In this document: piece after piece, positions 12,917 to 14,832 of the stretch
Position numbering within the stretch: position 1 is the stretch's first letter
How the letters are laid out: every line of letters starts with the position of its first letter
Assembly (NCBI GenBank): GCA_014859785.1
Contig: JACUTP010000031.1
Coordinates: 1 to 14,832 of the forward strand
Direction: 5' to 3'
DNA length: 14,832 bases
Source: Candidatus Methanoperedentaceae archaeon
GTDB lineage: Archaea; Halobacteriota; Methanosarcinia; Methanosarcinales; Methanoperedenaceae
Program-made: the position numbers and the translations under genes
The notes under the pieces: model-generated
Seen by the model: the letters and a program-made list of their open reading frames with translations, nothing else
Databases searched by the model: none
What the model was told of the DNA's origin: nothing

Positions 12917-13405
12917 ATGGAAGACAGCAGGGTTTTCAGGACAAAGACTGGCTTTTGCCAGGTTTCGCCTGATAAAATAGTTTTGATAAACGAAGGTATA
13001 AGGGGGCGATTAGCTGATATTGTTTATGGAAAGGACAATTTCAGGATATTGCTTTTCCACGGCATTGTCTCAATGGTGTTTCTGGGTTTGTTTGCCATTT
13101 ATATTAATGTTGGTAAAGTATTCATGGCTCTGCCTGCCCTGGTATCAGGAGTGGTTGTTGCTACTAAAATGTTAAAGTATTATAACACGTCCCCGGAACA
13201 GATAATTGAGAGAAGCCGGATTGAGAAGGTGGAATTCTACAGTGCAATTCCTGTTTTAAGAAGGGCGCATTTCGTTGTGAATTTTACAACGAATAAAGGA
13301 AAGAAAATGAAACGTCTTATCCTGTTACCCGGCGTTCTGGGAAGTGGGAAAGATGAAGTGGATAAGGCATTTGAAATTATGTATTCCGAGGGATTGGTGG
13401 GTTGA
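12917..13405 (+). CDS. two-helix membrane protein with PH-like arrangement, unknown function
   Basis: A 162-residue protein. Residues 1-40 form a beta-rich segment (RTKTGFCQVSPDKIVLINEG). Two membrane helices follow at about 44-62 and 66-84. The soluble C-terminal region (about 92-162) contains IIERSRIEKVEFYSAIPVLR, then AHFVVNFTTNKGKKMKRLIL. A beta strand pair before a helical hairpin, then a strand-rich domain starting with an I..V. repeat, resembles membrane-anchored bacterial PH-like (YcxB/bPH2) proteins. This is a pattern impression, not a confirmed family. The frame is open back to 12842, but the ATG at 12917 is preferred because the upstream part is compositionally unlike the rest and overlaps the likely promoter. 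It is divergent from the antiporter operon. Confidence 0.6.
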   Translation: MEDSRVFRTKTGFCQVSPDKIVLINEGIRGRLADIVYGKDNFRILLFHGIVSMVFLGLFAIYINVGKVFMALPALVSGVVVATKMLKYYNTSPEQIIERSRIEKVEFYSAIPVLRRAHFVVNFTTNKGKKMKRLILLPGVLGSGKDEVDKAFEIMYSEGLVG

Positions 13406-13427
13406 TTCAGGCTGTCTTGAGCCCACC
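13396..13427 (+). terminator. hairpin over the stop codon, possible terminator
   Basis: GGTGGG at 13396-13401 can pair with CCCACC at 13422-13427 across a 20-base loop that contains the TGA of the two-helix protein gene. A T-rich stretch follows (TATTTATTTATC from about 13450). Archaeal termination relies mainly on T-rich tracts, so the hairpin itself may contribute little. It lies between two converging genes. Confidence 0.3.
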
Positions 13428-13468
13428 AAAATATTCCGTTTCAGATACAGTATTTATTTATCTCACCT

Positions 13469-14032
13469 CTACTCTTTGTTTATATTTTCAACATTAATAA
13501 AATCTTTTAATATGCTGGCAGCATGCCCGTAAAATCCTGTCGTGTCATTCTTTTTAACATCTTCACAGAATTTCGGGACCCATTTTGAGAAATGTTCCTT
13601 AATAAATGAATCATGCTGGGCGCTGAATCCATTTTCTGTGAGATAATACAGGAATTCCAGTTCAACTGCCACATGGTCAGGAAGATCGTGGAATTTTTCA
13701 ATAACATTCAATCCTGCCTTGTTGTAAAAATCAAGCACGGATAACGTGGAATCTCCCATTATGACATCTTCCCTGTACATTGATTCATAAGGAGGGCATG
13801 GAACCTCTGGAATTGCGGTTTTAAAAAGCCTTGTGTACTCAACCGCAAGCATTTCATAGAATTCCTCATCATCCTTTTCCCTGTTTTCCGCAAGAAAAGT
13901 AGAGAAACCATTTAAAGCGGCTTTATCGAGGAACTTAATATCCCCAATAAAGCCATTCCTCAAATATAGAGCAAATTCCCTGTCTGGTCTATAAAAGATC
14001 AGGCTGAATATGCTGCAAAATTCTTTATCCAT
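13469..14032 (-). CDS. TorD-family chaperone for a molybdopterin oxidoreductase
   Basis: A 187-residue, all-helical cytoplasmic protein. TorD/NarJ-type signatures are clear. The N-terminus is CSIFSLIFYRP (6-16), then EYTRLF (65-70), then VPCPPYESMYRE (77-88), where the family has the P-Y-E-S motif, then LDFYNKAGL (100-108) and LPDHVAVELEFLYYL (117-131). Such chaperones bind the signal peptide or apoprotein of DMSO-reductase-family enzymes, help insert the cofactor and guide export. No such enzyme is in the window, but an NrfD-like remnant lies immediately upstream. The ATG at 14032 is chosen over an in-frame ATG at 14089, because the added 19 residues come from the frame-shifted remnant and match nothing in the family. 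The ribosome binding site is weak. Confidence 0.85.
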   Translation of the reverse strand: MDKEFCSIFSLIFYRPDREFALYLRNGFIGDIKFLDKAALNGFSTFLAENREKDDEEFYEMLAVEYTRLFKTAIPEVPCPPYESMYREDVIMGDSTLSVLDFYNKAGLNVIEKFHDLPDHVAVELEFLYYLTENGFSAQHDSFIKEHFSKWVPKFCEDVKKNDTTGFYGHAASILKDFINVENINKE

Positions 14033-14189
14033 GATTAAGGTTGAGAGGCAATCCCCAGGGAACAATATTGCTCGTACCGAAACTTTCATGGCCGTGGATT
14101 ATACCCTGGATAAATTCGTATAAACCCACGACTACCATTACTGCCATGATCGCAAGTATACCGTAAAAACCGGCAGACTTTCCATTAAT
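14025..14189 (-). pseudogene. remnant of an NrfD/PsrC-type membrane subunit N-terminus
   Basis: After the VOC gene stop, the minus strand is open for about 54 codons: a short polar start (NGKSAGFYG), one membrane helix (ILAIMAVMVVVGLYEFIQ), then HGHESFGTSNIVPWGLP, and a stop after LNLNHG. The helix followed by a G-x-(S/T)-N-x-V-P-W-G motif is how NrfD/PsrC/DmsC-type quinone-interacting subunits begin, but those have 250-400 residues. The frame has no normal start: GAGG at 14196-14199 is followed after 6 bases by ATT, or after 10 bases by an out-of-frame ATG at 14185. The last bases of the frame, including its TAA, overlap the torD start. Best read as a deletion scar; a genuine small membrane peptide starting at TTG 14228, inside the VOC gene, is the alternative. 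Confidence 0.5.
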
Positions 14190-14208
14190 TTTATTCCTCA
14201 GACTTCGA

Positions 14209-14625
14209 TTACATGGGCAGTGGCTCAAGCATGCCCATGCGGTTGCCTTCGGTGTCTATGAATGACACATAAAGTCCTACACCTGGAATATCATCAGGTT
14301 TTCCGGGTACTTGTCCCCCCAGCACTTTTCCGCCTGCTTCTTCCACCTTTTTCATCGCCTCCTTAATATCGTCAACTGCAATGACGACTGACGGGTACTG
14401 CGACAGAGGATCATCGGTGCTCTGGTAAAAGCCGCCGTTGATTGCGCCGGGTCTCCTGGGAAGACCTGTTTTCTCATCGCTTTCGGTGGTGGTGACCAGA
14501 ACATACTCGCCCATCTCTTTACCAAGCTGTTCCGTCTGCCAGCCGAAGGCAGTCTCATAAAACTTCCTCATACGGCTCTTATCTTTCGCCGGCATTTCAA
14601 AATGTACGACAGGATTCATTTTCAT
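14209..14625 (-). CDS. VOC (glyoxalase/dioxygenase-fold) family protein
   Basis: A 138-residue cytoplasmic protein of the vicinal oxygen chelate superfamily, with two beta-alpha-beta-beta-beta units. It opens NPVVHFEMPAKD, with His8 as a likely metal ligand. SRMRKFYETAFGW (17-29) is the usual first helix. VVIAVDDIKEAMKKVEEAGG (80-99) marks the start of the second unit, and DTEGNRMGMLEP (124-135) ends with Glu134, the usual last ligand. The subfamily matches small stress-associated glyoxalase-like proteins whose substrate is unknown. The ATG at 14625 has GGGGGAA 4 bases upstream; an in-frame TTG at 14628 is less likely. It is followed by the NrfD-like remnant and torD on the same strand. Confidence 0.88.
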   Translation of the reverse strand: MKMNPVVHFEMPAKDKSRMRKFYETAFGWQTEQLGKEMGEYVLVTTTESDEKTGLPRRPGAINGGFYQSTDDPLSQYPSVVIAVDDIKEAMKKVEEAGGKVLGGQVPGKPDDIPGVGLYVSFIDTEGNRMGMLEPLPM

Positions 14626-14832
14626 CAAATTCCCCCACTAACAATGCAGTTATGTGTTCGATGGTATAAGGATATTTCGTTGTTAACAGCTGTGTGTTGA
14701 CTCCTTATATAACAAGTTAGCGGCAATTCTATGAATTTTTCTAAATCAATTAAATATTTATCTTAAGTATTTGCAAATCGTGGGCGTTTTTTGAGTCAAC
14801 AAGAATAAATTAAAAAGTCTCATATTTTTTGC
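14626..14832 (-). promoter_or_regulatory. upstream region of the VOC gene with TATA box
   Basis: No gene is visible in these last 207 bases. TTATATAA at 14705-14712 is a strong TATA box and reads the same on both strands. For the VOC gene it predicts a start near 14682 and a leader of about 55 bases that contains the GGGGGAA ribosome binding site. The rest is AT-rich, with short frames of about 20 codons on both strands that show no coding signals. Confidence 0.45.

Noticed and set aside
14033..14089. Longer start for torD adding 19 residues
   Set aside because: The added residues are the NrfD-like remnant read in another frame, and TorD proteins normally begin close to the CSIFSLIFYRP segment.
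1..14832. CRISPR arrays, insertion sequences, tRNA or rRNA genes
   Set aside because: No regularly spaced repeats, transposase motifs, terminal inverted repeats or cloverleaf-like blocks were seen on either strand by eye.

Overview
The window comes from an archaeon, most likely a methanogen- or ANME-type euryarchaeon (Methanosarcinales-like). It carries archaeal RNA polymerase subunit L, the exosome subunit Csl4 with its zinc ribbon, a METTL5-type RNA methylase, a DUF2240 protein, a geranylgeranyl-reductase flavoprotein of the archaeal lipid type, and TATA-box promoters with short or absent leaders. A TorD chaperone and an apparent NrfD remnant would suit a lineage rich in molybdopterin respiratory enzymes, such as Ca. 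Methanoperedens or relatives. That assignment is inference and weak.

Layout, left to right. (1) Bases 1-302: the 5' part of a ferritin-like gene on the minus strand, cut by the window edge, divergent from (2) a small YqaA/DedA-type membrane protein on the plus strand. (3) A geranylgeranyl-reductase-family flavoprotein (minus), divergent from (4) a DUF2240 gene (plus). (5) An information-processing block on the minus strand: a degenerate SAM methyltransferase, a METTL5-like RNA methylase, Csl4 and RpoL. RpoL converges on and overlaps DUF2240.

(6) The dominant element is a minus-strand operon from 12611 down to 5174 encoding a multisubunit Mrp-type Na+/H+ antiporter. Its order is MrpE, F, G, DUF4040 (MbhD-like), MbhE-like, MrpB, MrpC, MrpD, a second antiporter subunit, a 78-residue two-helix protein, and a third, 597-residue antiporter subunit. 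The first eight genes follow the order of the membrane arm of the Thermococcus membrane-bound hydrogenase (mbhA-H), but no hydrogenase module follows. Two further ion-translocating subunits sit there instead. MrpA is therefore split: its C-terminal domains are separate small proteins and three NuoL/M/N-like subunits are present. Nearly all junctions overlap or abut, so the genes are very probably co-transcribed and translationally coupled. A previously easy-to-miss 49-codon reading frame (5028-5177) overlaps the last antiporter gene by ATGA and ends 5 bases before the methyltransferase gene.

(7) Divergent from the operon is a two-helix membrane protein of unknown function (plus). (8) The right end holds, on the minus strand, a VOC/glyoxalase-fold protein, a short broken piece that looks like the N-terminus of an NrfD-type membrane subunit, and a TorD-type chaperone whose start lies inside the end of that remnant. 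No rRNA, tRNA, CRISPR array or insertion sequence was recognised.
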